64,000 nt of DNA from DASQHY01 sp035602605 (GTDB taxonomy: Bacteria > Acidobacteriota > Terriglobia > Acidiferrales > UBA7541): positions 9,031 through 73,030 of the forward strand of contig DATNLZ010000127.1 of assembly GCA_035602605.1 (NCBI GenBank). The letters are read 5' to 3'. A program made the position numbers and the translations under genes. The notes below the pieces were generated by a model. The model was not told the origin of the DNA. It worked only from the letters and a program-made list of their open reading frames with translations, and made no database searches. Within the stretch, counting starts at the first letter, position 1, and every line of letters starts with the position of its first letter. Positions 43,073 to 50,959 of this stretch are shown one piece after another.

Positions 43073-45529
43073 CTACAACTGAAGTTTGCGAAGGCGAAGG
43101 GCGTTAGCGATCACCGACACCGAGCTAAAACTCATAGCCGCGCTGGCGATCATTGGATTGAGGAGCAGCCCGAAAAAAGGAAACAGCACCCCAGCAGCGA
43201 TAGGGATGCCCAACACGTTGTAGACCAGCGCGAAAAGAAGATTTTGACGGATGTTGCGCATTGTTGCGCGGCTCAGCTTACGCGCGCGCACAATCCCTCG
43301 CAAATCCCCTTGCAACAGCGTTACTCCGGCGCTCTCCATGGCCACGTCGGTGCCGGTGCTCATCGCGATACCGACGTTGGCCGCGGCAAGCGCCGGGGCA
43401 TCATTTATACCGTCGCCGGCCATGGCTACCACGTGGCCTTCGCTCTGCAGACGCCGAACCACTTCGAGTTTTTGTCCCGGAAGGACTTCCGCTTCAACTT
43501 GGTCGATCCCCAGCTTATGGGCAACAAATTCGGCATTCTGTCGGCGGTCACCGGTGAGCATAACGATCCGCATTCCTTCGCGATGCAGCGCTTCGACAGC
43601 TTCCATCGTGGACGCTTTTACTGGGTCGGCCACAGCCAGGACTCCGGCGAGTCGAGTATCGACCGCTACAAAAACACGTGAAACGCTCGTTTCTAGTTGG
43701 GCAGGTGGCGACATACCTGCGGCTTCCATCTCGACGCCCAAACCCTTTAAGAATGTTTCTGTGCCAATGGCCACATTGCGCGCGCCAATTTTTCCCCGAA
43801 TGCCGTGGCCTGTAACGGACTCAAAATTCACGGGCGTTTCGAGAATCAGATGCTTCTCAGACGCCGCTTTCAAAATGGCCCCAGCCATTGGGTGTTCGCT
43901 TCCCTGCTCGAGACTTGCCGCCAGCCGGAGAAGTTCATGTTCGTTGACGACGCTTGCTGAACTTAAGGTGACAGAAACAACACGCGGCTTTCCTTCCGTC
44001 AGCGTGCCGGTTTTATCGACTACAATGGTGTCCACTTTCTCCAAGATTTCCAGCGCCTCGGCACTCTTAATCAGCACGCCGGCTGATGCGCCCCGCCCGA
44101 CGCCGACCATAATGGACATGGGTGTCGCGAGGCCCAGCGCGCACGGGCATGCAATAATCAGAACGGCAACGGCATTGACCAGGGCGTAAACCATTCGCGG
44201 CTGCGGTCCCCATAGGGCCCAAACGATGAACGTCGCTATCGCCGCCACAAGTACAGCTGGGACAAAATACGATGAGACAACGTCCGCATACCTTTGGATC
44301 GGCGCGCGACTTCGTTGCGCCACGTTGACCAAACGAACAATCTGTGCCAGCAATGTTTCTTTCCCTACGCGCTCAGCGCGCATCACGAAGGTTCCCGTGG
44401 AGTTGATCGTGCTGCCCACCACGCGGTCGCCAGGGTGTTTCTCGACCGGCATGGATTCGCCAGTCACGAGGGATTCATCGACAGCGCTTGAGCCTTCCAT
44501 GACCGTGCCATCCACCGGAACTTTCTCACCAGGGCGCACCCGCAGGCGGTCACCGGGCTGAACTTGGGCGATCTCAACGTCGCGCTCCTCGCCATTTGCC
44601 GCAATAACACGTGCTGTTTTCGGAGCTAGGCCAAGCAGGGCGCGAATAGCGCTCGATGTGCGACTGCGCGCACGCAGCTCGAGCACTTGGCCGAGTAGCA
44701 CCAGAGTTGTAATCACCGCAGCGGATTCAAAATAAACAGATACTTCACCGCTGTGCGACCGAAACGACAGCGGGAAGATTCCGGGGATCATCGTTGCTAC
44801 CACGCTGTACACGTAAGCGGTGCTTGTGCCCATCGCAATGAGCGTGAACATGTTAGGGCTTCGGTACCGTAAAGAATCCCAGAAGCGCGTAAAGAAAGGC
44901 CACCCTCCCCAGAGAACGACCGGCGTTGCAAGGCCGAGCTCAATCCAGTTTTTTGCATGTGCGAGCCGAAGCTGGGAGTACCCGCTCATCATCTCGCCCA
45001 TGGCCAGGAAAAGAAGCGGTGCGGTCAACAGAGCCGAAATCCAAAAGCGCCGGTTCATCGATTCCAGTTCATGATCGGGAAGCTCGTCTGCGGTCACTTC
45101 GACCGGCTCAAGCGCCATGCCGCAGATCGGACACGTGCCGGGAGCCGCTTGAACAATTTCCGGATGCATCGGGCAGGTATATTGATTTAGCGCGTCTGCA
45201 GGTTGTGGGACGACGCTCGCTCGCCCTGCAGCGATTTCACGTGCCGGAGCAATTCCATGAAGCATCGATTGGGGCATAGGGGTTTGCGCCATCGGGGGTT
45301 GCGGCATAGGCGAAACCGCACGGCCCGAGAGAAACCGCTGCGGATCGGTTTGAAATTTTTGGGAGCAGCCGACACTACAGAAAAAGTAAGTCTTTCCATC
45401 GTGCTCGGCTCGAGCAGCCGCCCGTTGTGGAACAACGATCATTCCGCAAACGGGATCCTTAGCCTGAGGCGTGGGTTCAGAGCCAGGGGGTGTGCTGTTC
45501 GATCTTGCTTCGGAGTGAGCGTCATCCAT
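43073..45529 (-). CDS. copA: Copper-type P1B ATPase with YHS and heavy-metal-binding N-terminal domains
   Basis: An 818-residue metal-exporting P-type ATPase. Residues 24-66 form a YHS domain (KDPVCGMIVVPQRA, YFFCSVGCSQKF). Residues 117-145 form a heavy-metal-binding domain (YTCPMHPEIV, CPICGMALEPVEV). The usual HMA domain with GMTCxxC is absent. The core has TGES (actuator), CPC in the sixth helix (IIACPCALGLATP), DKTGTLTEG (phosphorylated Asp), GSEHPMAGAI (HP motif) and MAGDGINDAPAL. The last helix MSFSSVSVIANALRLRKL matches Cu+ (P1B-1) pumps. It is divergent to a small HMA-like gene. A TAACAT hexamer lies 6 bases before the ATG. Confidence 0.93.
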   Translation of the reverse strand: MDDAHSEARSNSTPPGSEPTPQAKDPVCGMIVVPQRAAARAEHDGKTYFFCSVGCSQKFQTDPQRFLSGRAVSPMPQPPMAQTPMPQSMLHGIAPAREIAAGRASVVPQPADALNQYTCPMHPEIVQAAPGTCPICGMALEPVEVTADELPDHELESMNRRFWISALLTAPLLFLAMGEMMSGYSQLRLAHAKNWIELGLATPVVLWGGWPFFTRFWDSLRYRSPNMFTLIAMGTSTAYVYSVVATMIPGIFPLSFRSHSGEVSVYFESAAVITTLVLLGQVLELRARSRTSSAIRALLGLAPKTARVIAANGEERDVEIAQVQPGDRLRVRPGEKVPVDGTVMEGSSAVDESLVTGESMPVEKHPGDRVVGSTINSTGTFVMRAERVGKETLLAQIVRLVNVAQRSRAPIQRYADVVSSYFVPAVLVAAIATFIVWALWGPQPRMVYALVNAVAVLIIACPCALGLATPMSIMVGVGRGASAGVLIKSAEALEILEKVDTIVVDKTGTLTEGKPRVVSVTLSSASVVNEHELLRLAASLEQGSEHPMAGAILKAASEKHLILETPVNFESVTGHGIRGKIGARNVAIGTETFLKGLGVEMEAAGMSPPAQLETSVSRVFVAVDTRLAGVLAVADPVKASTMEAVEALHREGMRIVMLTGDRRQNAEFVAHKLGIDQVEAEVLPGQKLEVVRRLQSEGHVVAMAGDGINDAPALAAANVGIAMSTGTDVAMESAGVTLLQGDLRGIVRARKLSRATMRNIRQNLLFALVYNVLGIPIAAGVLFPFFGLLLNPMIASAAMSFSSVSVIANALRLRKLQL

Positions 45530-45601
45530 GGCGCTATGTTAGATACAAAAACACCTCGACGGGTATATTTCGGCAGCCAAGCGGGTTCGCTGCCGGGCTG
45601 T

Positions 45602-45607
45602 TATACT
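45602..45607 (+). promoter_or_regulatory. -10 box 7 bases before the small HMA-like gene (leaderless)
   Basis: TATACT is followed by 7 bases and the ATG at 45615. No Shine-Dalgarno fits in between. A good -35 box is not visible. Confidence 0.55.
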
Positions 45608-45614
45608 GCACCCT

Positions 45615-45842
45615 ATGACGCTAGTTGAAATCACCTACGAACTTCAATCCCCGCTCCGCCCCGATCAACTCTACAAACTCGGCGAGTTTGCGAACACATA
45701 CGGACTCCGCAATTTCCATTTGGACGGCCCACGGAATCATATTTCATTCGAATATGATGCGTCCCGCCTCAAAGAAACCGAGGTCGCACACGTTTTACGA
45801 AGCGCGGAAATACCGGTGCTACGTCGTGTAGATCAAAGTTGA
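45615..45842 (+). CDS. Small HMA-like (ferredoxin-fold) protein without metal-binding cysteines
   Basis: A 75-residue protein. The likely strand-helix pattern (VEITYELQS, then PDQLYKLGEFANTYG, NFHLDG, HISFEYD, KETEVAHVLRSAE, IPVLRR) is the βαββαβ order of heavy-metal-associated domains, but the CxxC metal site is missing. It sits divergent to copA across an 85-base gap. This suggests a degenerate metal-chaperone relative; that is inference from pattern only. A leaderless -10 box lies upstream. Confidence 0.65.
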   Translation: MTLVEITYELQSPLRPDQLYKLGEFANTYGLRNFHLDGPRNHISFEYDASRLKETEVAHVLRSAEIPVLRRVDQS

Positions 45843-45950
45843 TTTCCTAGCAAAAACTATAAAATCTAAGTTGGAATAGTTACGGCGAGCTCAACGATTC
45901 GGCGGTGTGATTTAAATCAAAGACGTTCGCGTAGCTACCGAGTCACTTCC

Positions 45951-45990
45951 AGGCAAAAAAGAGGAGCCCCTGCTTGGGAACAGGGGCTCC
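45951..45990 (-). terminator. Strong intrinsic terminator with no upstream gene
   Basis: GGAGCCCCTG (45963-45972) pairs with CAGGGGCTCC (45981-45990), a 10-bp GC-rich stem with an 8-base loop. On the minus strand it is followed by TCTTTTTTGCC. On the plus strand no T-run follows, so it acts leftward. Confidence 0.8.
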
Positions 45991-46130
45991 AAAGGCCCAC
46001 TCCGTTTCCCGGTCTTTTTTGGGCCGGGGCGTGGGGTCATCCATCCTAGCTTCCCTCTCAGAGGCAGGTGGGAACGATCTGCACAAGCCAGCGAGCAAGC
46101 CCCTTCCCCCTCGCTCGCTGTCCAATACAT
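45951..46130 (-). ncRNA. Candidate small RNA ending at an orphan terminator
   Basis: Reading the minus strand, a chain of stems precedes the terminator. AGCGAGC pairs with GCTCGCT across a loop (46089-46118). CCTC pairs with GAGG. GGCCCA pairs with TGGGCC (45994-46025) with an inner CCG/CGG stem. Then comes the 10-bp terminator stem. No gene on this strand lies within several hundred bases upstream. The 5' end and promoter are not defined, and no known RNA family was recognised. Confidence 0.35.
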
Positions 46131-46430
46131 CTCGTCATCCGGAGTGTGCCCACGCCTCCCTCATTGCACGACCTTGGCCAGTCGAATCGCCGGTGTCCGC
46201 CCAGGCGCATGTTCGTAGTTTTCAACACCTTGAGTATTCCATTTGTCCGTAGGATGGTCCTAAAGTCGCTCCCGCTCTCGAATCGGGAAAAACCGAATCC
46301 CCCTTTGGAACTGCGCTGGTTGGTAATTCATTTTGCCCAAGCGATTCACTCCTCCGCAATCCTGATTCAGCGACCGCCAGCATCCGCTCCGAATCCACTT
46401 CATTCTGCAATAGAAGACGGCATTTGTTGT

Positions 46431-46460
46431 TTGACACCTACGTTGCAGCTTTGCTAAATT
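46431..46460 (+). promoter_or_regulatory. Promoter of the lysine riboswitch/dap operon
   Basis: TTGACA (46431-46436), an 18-base spacer and TAAATT (46455-46460). Transcription would start near 46467, just before the first conserved base of the riboswitch. Confidence 0.65.
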
Positions 46461-46473
46461 CAGTTCTGTCTTT

Positions 46474-46690
46474 GGTAGAGGAGCGGAGGCCATCAGTAGC
46501 CGGGTCGGTACTTCCGAACAGCTTCGGAGACTCGCGCGAAAGGGACTCTTGCAGATCATTCCGCCGAAATCGCCGCGATAGCTGACGCCGCCGCGATTGG
46601 GGGACAGGTCTAAGGCCTGTCCACTGTCATCCGTGACACACGGATGGAGCGCTATCGAGAGGCGACGGCACCCGAGTAGTTTCCTCGTGG
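46474..46690 (+). promoter_or_regulatory. Lysine riboswitch (L box) upstream of the dap operon
   Basis: The conserved L-box blocks appear in order: GGTAGAGGAGCG then CAGTAG at the 5' side; GCGAAAGGGACTC and CCGCCGAAAT in the middle; the stem GGACAGG/CCTGTCC; ACTGTCATCC...GGATGGAGCGCTATC; and the closing strand GAGTAGTTTCCTC, where TCCTC pairs with GAGGA near 46478-46482. About 50 bases separate it from dapE. No T-run follows, so control by translation initiation or an unrecognised terminator is more likely than a simple intrinsic terminator. Lysine binding should repress the four dap genes. Confidence 0.92.
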
Positions 46691-46739
46691 GTCCTTCCCC
46701 TCCTGTAGTTCCCTCCGTGACCGGTGAAATGCATTACCT

Positions 46740-47774
46740 ATGAACCTTTTCGAGCTCATTCGCGCGCTGATTGACATCGAGTCCATCACCAACAACGAGC
46801 GCAACGTGGAACGCTTTCTATACGACTATCTGTCCGCCCTAGCAGCGCGTTTCTCCGGCGCAATCGAGCGCATGGAAGCCGAGCCGGAGCGCTTCAATAT
46901 CTTTGTCCATTGGGGTCCTCCTGTTGTCACTCTTTCAACGCATATGGATACGGTTCCTCCCTTCGTTGCTTCGAAAGAAGATGACCAGTTCATCTGGGGC
47001 CGCGGGGCGTGTGATGCCAAGGGAATCATCGGCACAATGATTTTTGCTGCCCACAAGTTGCTGGAAGACAGAGTGCGCAATTTCGGGTTGCTGTTCCTGG
47101 TGGGCGAGGAGCGCAACAGCACGGGAGCAAAAGCGGCCAGTCAATCCCCTCGTGGCTGCCGTTATTTAATTAACGGTGAGCCAACCGAAAATCAATTGGC
47201 GCTTGCCAGCAAGGGCGCCCTTCGACTGGAAGTTATAGCGCATGGCAAAATGGCCCACTCCGCGTATCCCGATCTCGGCGATTCAGCTATTGATCGACTT
47301 CTCGACGTGCTCCATGACATTCGCCGCATTCCGTTGCCCGAAGACCCGCTTCTCGGTCGCTGCACTCTAAATATCGGAACGATTTCCGGCGGCCGCGCAC
47401 CCAATGTTGTTGCAGATTCTGCGCAGGCCGAAATCATGTTCCGTCTCGTTGGCGATCCGGGTCCGCTGCGCCAGTCAGTAGCCGCGGCTGCTGCAGGTCG
47501 GGCCAATGCCAGCGAAATCCTTTGCACGCCGGCAATGCACTTTGAGCGGTTCGACGGCATCCCTACAACCGTCGTTTCTTACACCACTGACATTCCGGTG
47601 CTTGCGGGAGCCTGGGGCAAGCCATTCCTGCTGGGTCCGGGAAGTATTCATGTGGCGCATACATCAGAAGAACGAGTGCCGAAGCTCCAATTGGAGCAAG
47701 CGGTCGAAATTTATTCCACCATGGTCCGCGACCTTCTCGCGGGAGAAGCACGAAAACCGGAGAATGTTTCCTGA
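46740..47774 (+). CDS. dapE: Succinyl-diaminopimelate desuccinylase-type M20 peptidase
   Basis: A 344-residue di-zinc M20 hydrolase. Metal ligands lie in LSTHMDTVPP (His), WGRGACDAKGI (bridging Asp), LVGEERNSTGA (catalytic Glu pair), INGEPTENQ and near the C-terminus HVAHTSEERV. M20 enzymes include DapE, ArgE and LysK; the operon partners dapB, dapA and dapD point to DapE, which releases succinate and LL-DAP. It is the first gene after a lysine riboswitch. There is no clear Shine-Dalgarno. A four-codon frame (ATG at 46729) ends in a TGA that overlaps this ATG, so translation may be coupled to it. Confidence 0.87.
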   Translation: MNLFELIRALIDIESITNNERNVERFLYDYLSALAARFSGAIERMEAEPERFNIFVHWGPPVVTLSTHMDTVPPFVASKEDDQFIWGRGACDAKGIIGTMIFAAHKLLEDRVRNFGLLFLVGEERNSTGAKAASQSPRGCRYLINGEPTENQLALASKGALRLEVIAHGKMAHSAYPDLGDSAIDRLLDVLHDIRRIPLPEDPLLGRCTLNIGTISGGRAPNVVADSAQAEIMFRLVGDPGPLRQSVAAAAAGRANASEILCTPAMHFERFDGIPTTVVSYTTDIPVLAGAWGKPFLLGPGSIHVAHTSEERVPKLQLEQAVEIYSTMVRDLLAGEARKPENVS

Positions 47775-47775
47775 G

Positions 47776-48468
47776 ATGAATCTCGCGATTATAGGTTACG
47801 GCAAAATGGGGCAGCTCATCGAGCAGCTTGCTGCCGAATACAACTTTGCCGTCAAACTGAAATTAAACGGGGCCAGCAATCAAAATTTTGAGGGACTTAC
47901 CAGCGAAAATCTTAGCGGTATAGATGTGGCCGTGGAGTTTTCGACGCCGTCAGCAGCAGTAGAAAACATCGAGCGATTGGCTAGGCTAGGCGTCAATGTT
48001 GCCGTGGGCACAACGGGCTGGCTGCATCAACTGCCTCACGTTCAGTCGGTGGTGCACCGAAGCAACACAGGTTTGGTTTGGAGTCCCAATTATTCGATCG
48101 GCATCCAGATGTTTTTTAAAATCGTGTCGCAAGCCTCCCGCCTGCTTGCGGGCCAAACAGAGTATGGTGCTTGGGCGTGGGAAATCCATCATGCGGCTAA
48201 AAAGGACGCGCCCTCCGGCACCCTTCTCGCATTAGTGGAAGAAATGAAACACGCGGGATACGAGCGGCCGATAGGAGTAAGCGCGACTCGCGCCGGCACG
48301 CACCCCGGAACTCACGAGATTGGATTTGATTCGCTTGGCGACACGATCACTTTGCGCCATACGGCACGTAGCCGGGAAGCTTTTGCTCGCGGGGCCCTGC
48401 GCGCGGCACGTTGGATCGTCGGGAAAAAAGGGGTGTTCTTTTTTCCCGAGATCATTGAGAAGCTATGA
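47776..48468 (+). CDS. dapB: 4-hydroxy-tetrahydrodipicolinate reductase
   Basis: A 230-residue NAD(P)H-dependent reductase of lysine/DAP synthesis. NLAIIGYGKMGQLIEQLA is the dinucleotide-binding motif, VAVGTTGWLHQL and VWSPNYSIGIQMFFKI follow, and the substrate motif is EIHHAAKKDAPSGTLL with the catalytic His and Lys. It is slightly short for the family (about 240-270). The start at 47776 lies one base after the dapE stop; ATG 47764 would overlap dapE by 11 bases. It is the second gene of the riboswitch-controlled operon. Confidence 0.93.
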   Translation: MNLAIIGYGKMGQLIEQLAAEYNFAVKLKLNGASNQNFEGLTSENLSGIDVAVEFSTPSAAVENIERLARLGVNVAVGTTGWLHQLPHVQSVVHRSNTGLVWSPNYSIGIQMFFKIVSQASRLLAGQTEYGAWAWEIHHAAKKDAPSGTLLALVEEMKHAGYERPIGVSATRAGTHPGTHEIGFDSLGDTITLRHTARSREAFARGALRAARWIVGKKGVFFFPEIIEKL

Positions 48469-48525
48469 GATTTTAGCGCGGATAGAAATGATTCGATGGC
48501 TTGGATTTCTGCAAAGGAGGCAATT

Positions 48526-49428
48526 ATGCTCACAGGATGCGGTACTGCATTAGTCACTCCGTTTCGCCAGGATCTCTCGTTGGATGAACTGACATTCCGC
48601 CGTCTAGTGCGCAGGCAGATCAGCGCCGGCATTAATTTTCTCTGTCCTTGCGGCACCACAGGTGAGAGCCCGACCCTGAGCCGCGCCGAGCATTTGCGGG
48701 TTGTCGAGATCACGCTCGAGGAAGCCGGGGGCAAGGTTCCCATCATCGCCGGTGCCGGAGGTTACAACACGAGTGAGGTCATCGAACTGGCACGCGAACT
48801 GAAAACCATGGGTGTGGACGGATTGCTCTCGGTGACCCCGTATTACAACAAACCGACGCAGGAGGGGCTGTATCAGCATTTCAAGGCTATCGCCGCCTCC
48901 GTTGACCTTCCCATTGTTCTTTACAGCGTTGCTGGACGCACCGGCGTCAACATAGATCCCGCGACCGTGAACCGCCTTTCTGAAATTGGCAACATTATGG
49001 CCATCAAAGAAGCCTCCGGCAATATTTCACAAATGGCCGCTATTGTGAATTCCGTTCCGGACCATTTCGCGGTACTGTCGGGTGATGACGCAATCACACT
49101 GCCGCTTATTGCGCTAGGTGGACGCGGAATCATTTCGGTAGCGTCAAATGAAATTCCTGCCGAAATGACTCAACTGACCCAGTGCTGCCTTGCTGGAAAC
49201 TTTGAAGAGGCTCGGCGCCTACAGCGCAAGTATCTCCCGCTGATGGAAATCAACTTCGTTGAATCCAATCCTATTCCGGTGAAGGCAGCGATGGGCCTTA
49301 TGGGATTGCTCGAGCCCGTCTGGCGGCTCCCTTTGGTTCCACCCAAGCGGGAAAATCTGGTGAGACTAGGAGAACTGCTCGCAACGCTCGGGCTCGTTCA
49401 GGAGGTCCATGCTGCCAGAGCAAGTTGA
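48526..49428 (+). CDS. dapA: 4-hydroxy-tetrahydrodipicolinate synthase
   Basis: A 300-residue TIM-barrel aldolase condensing pyruvate with aspartate semialdehyde. FLCPCGTTGESPTLSRAEHL carries the pyruvate-binding Thr pair, SVTPYYNKPTQEGLYQHF holds the catalytic tyrosine, and IMAIKEASGNISQM holds the Schiff-base lysine. The start at ATG 48526 has AAAGGAGG just upstream, a near-ideal signal; the frame upstream of it to 48496 is not needed. Its 3' end overlaps dapD by 20 bases. Confidence 0.97.
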   Translation: MLTGCGTALVTPFRQDLSLDELTFRRLVRRQISAGINFLCPCGTTGESPTLSRAEHLRVVEITLEEAGGKVPIIAGAGGYNTSEVIELARELKTMGVDGLLSVTPYYNKPTQEGLYQHFKAIAASVDLPIVLYSVAGRTGVNIDPATVNRLSEIGNIMAIKEASGNISQMAAIVNSVPDHFAVLSGDDAITLPLIALGGRGIISVASNEIPAEMTQLTQCCLAGNFEEARRLQRKYLPLMEINFVESNPIPVKAAMGLMGLLEPVWRLPLVPPKRENLVRLGELLATLGLVQEVHAARAS

Positions 49429-50248
49429 AGGGCTTTTCGATAATGCGTCCGCGCCGTATGCTGAGGAACACTTCCAAGTCTTCCAGGCGTTTCGGGAGGC
49501 ACTAAATTCCGGCTCTGTACGGGCTGCTGAACCCGATCCCGCGTCAAAGTTAGGTTGGCGCGTGAATCAATGGGTAAAAAAGGGCATCCTGCTAGGATTT
49601 CGAATGGGAACGGTCATCGATATGTCGATTGACACCGCTCGCCAGCCTTTTTTTGACAAGTCCACGTTTCCCGTAAAAAGACTTACGCCGGCAAGTGGGG
49701 TGCGTATCGTACCGGGCGGCTCCAGCATTCGCGACGGCTGTTACGTCGGGAAGGGGGTTACCTGTATGCCGCCAATGTTTATCAATGTTGGCGCATACGT
49801 TGACGATGGAACACTGATCGATTCACACGCGCTCGTCGGAAGCTGCGCGCAGGTCGGACGCAAGTGCCACATCTCGGCGGGCGCGCAAATCGGAGGTGTG
49901 CTTGAACCGGTAGGGGCGATGCCCGTAATCATCGAAGACGAAGTGCTGGTTGGGGGTAATTCCGGAGTGTACGAGGGTACGATTGTGAAGCGTCGCGCGG
50001 TTCTTGGTACCGGCACAATCCTCAATCGCTCTACTCCCGTTTACGACGTGGTGACCGGAACAATTCACGCATCAACTGCCGATGAACCGCTGGTTATTCC
50101 TGAAAATGCTGTCGTAGTTTCTGGTTCTCGCACCATTTCCAAGGGTCGCGGCAGAGATTGGCAGCTATCTCTGTATACCCCGGTCATCGTCAAGTATCGC
50201 GACGCCGGCACGGACACGAAAGTGCAGCTCGAAGATCTGCTTCGCTAG
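49409..50248 (+). CDS. dapD: 2,3,4,5-tetrahydropyridine-2,6-dicarboxylate N-succinyltransferase
   Basis: A 279-residue acyltransferase that succinylates tetrahydrodipicolinate using succinyl-CoA. The C-terminal half is a left-handed β-helix built of hexapeptide repeats (GGSSIRDGCYVGKGV, VDDGTLIDSHALVGSCAQVG, KCHISAGAQIGGVLEPVGAM, IEDEVLVGGNSGVYEGTIV). The start overlaps the last 20 bases of dapA and has AGGAGG 3 bases upstream. It commits the pathway to succinylated intermediates, matching the dapE assignment. DapC and DapF are not in the window. Confidence 0.95.
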   Translation: MLPEQVEGLFDNASAPYAEEHFQVFQAFREALNSGSVRAAEPDPASKLGWRVNQWVKKGILLGFRMGTVIDMSIDTARQPFFDKSTFPVKRLTPASGVRIVPGGSSIRDGCYVGKGVTCMPPMFINVGAYVDDGTLIDSHALVGSCAQVGRKCHISAGAQIGGVLEPVGAMPVIIEDEVLVGGNSGVYEGTIVKRRAVLGTGTILNRSTPVYDVVTGTIHASTADEPLVIPENAVVVSGSRTISKGRGRDWQLSLYTPVIVKYRDAGTDTKVQLEDLLR

Positions 50249-50253
50249 CGATT

Positions 50254-50280
50254 CCGATTCGTAAACAATCGGCCATTATT
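50254..50280. terminator. Possible weak terminator between dapD and hisA
   Basis: CCGATT (50254-50259) and AATCGG (50267-50272) form a 6-bp stem between the convergent operons. A modest T-rich stretch (CATTATTT) follows on the plus strand. The stem is short, so this is tentative. Confidence 0.35.
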
Positions 50281-50959
50281 TCGCAGCAAGTTTTCCTGTA
50301 TAAATAGCCATCCCCACAGCGGCGCGCATGCCAATTCTTTCGAGCGCGCGCACCTCGCCCATGTTGCGAATCCCCCCGGCGGCGGTGACTGGCAAGGACG
50401 TCAACTTTCGCAATTTACGAAACCACGCCAGGTTCGTCCCTTTCATCGTTCCTTCGTTATCGACATAGGTGCAGAGAAACTCAGAGCAGAATGGCTGTAG
50501 CTGAGGAATTGCTTCCTCTGGCCGCAAAGCTAGTCGTTCACGCCAGCCGCGCACTACGATCTGTCCACCTTCTGTATCCACAGCGACGATAACGTGCCTC
50601 TTTCCCACACGCGCGACCAACCGCTGAAGAAAGTTGTACGCAATCGCTCCATCACGGAACGCTGCGCTGCCCACAATAATTTTCTCTGCGCCCCAGGATA
50701 ATATCTCCTCGGCCTGTTTGACCGTTCGCACACCTCCCCCGACACGGACCTTCATGCGCGCCCGGTGGCACAGGGTTTTGATCCACTTCCGGTTTCTTCC
50801 GGTTCGGAGCGCGGCGTTTAGGTCAATAACGTGTACGATCGGATAGTCTCGGAATCGCTCCAGCAAGCCTAGAATGTCGTCAACGGAAAGCGCCAAGCGT
50901 CGCCCGCGCACGAGTTGAACCGCTTTCCCATCCTTCAAATCAATGCACGGAATGATCAT
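50276..50959 (-). CDS. hisA: ProFAR isomerase (HisA)
   Basis: A 227-residue (βα)8 barrel that isomerises ProFAR to PRFAR in histidine synthesis. The N-terminal catalytic Asp is in MIIPCIDLKDGKAVQL, the second in VIVAVDTEGGQIVVRGW. Phosphate sites are GGGVRTVKQAEEIL and AAGGIRNMGEV. Where most HisA read T-x-x-x-x-D-G-T, this one has TYVDNEGT, a conservative Asp-to-Glu change. It is a little short for the family. It is the last gene of the his operon and overlaps hisF by 4 bases. Confidence 0.92.
   Translation of the reverse strand: MIIPCIDLKDGKAVQLVRGRRLALSVDDILGLLERFRDYPIVHVIDLNAALRTGRNRKWIKTLCHRARMKVRVGGGVRTVKQAEEILSWGAEKIIVGSAAFRDGAIAYNFLQRLVARVGKRHVIVAVDTEGGQIVVRGWRERLALRPEEAIPQLQPFCSEFLCTYVDNEGTMKGTNLAWFRKLRKLTSLPVTAAGGIRNMGEVRALERIGMRAAVGMAIYTGKLAAK

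Larger units (their letters stand above)
45843..46430. other. Non-coding stretch with clustered hairpins
   Basis: About 590 bases between the small HMA-like gene and the lysine-operon promoter have no credible coding frame. The left part holds a strong terminator and several stems on the minus strand, listed separately. In 46131-46430 I see nothing recognisable. Confidence 0.5.

Noticed and set aside
43251..44189. 312-codon plus-strand frame, Ser/Ala/Thr-rich
   Set aside because: Composition is typical of the antisense of a GC-rich gene, here the copper ATPase.
45963..45990. Terminator for the small HMA-like gene on the plus strand
   Set aside because: The stem is strong but on the plus strand no T-run follows; the T-run is on the minus strand.
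46081..46260. 6S RNA, SRP RNA or tmRNA identity for the hairpin region
   Set aside because: I compared the stems with features I know of these RNAs and found no characteristic conserved segments.
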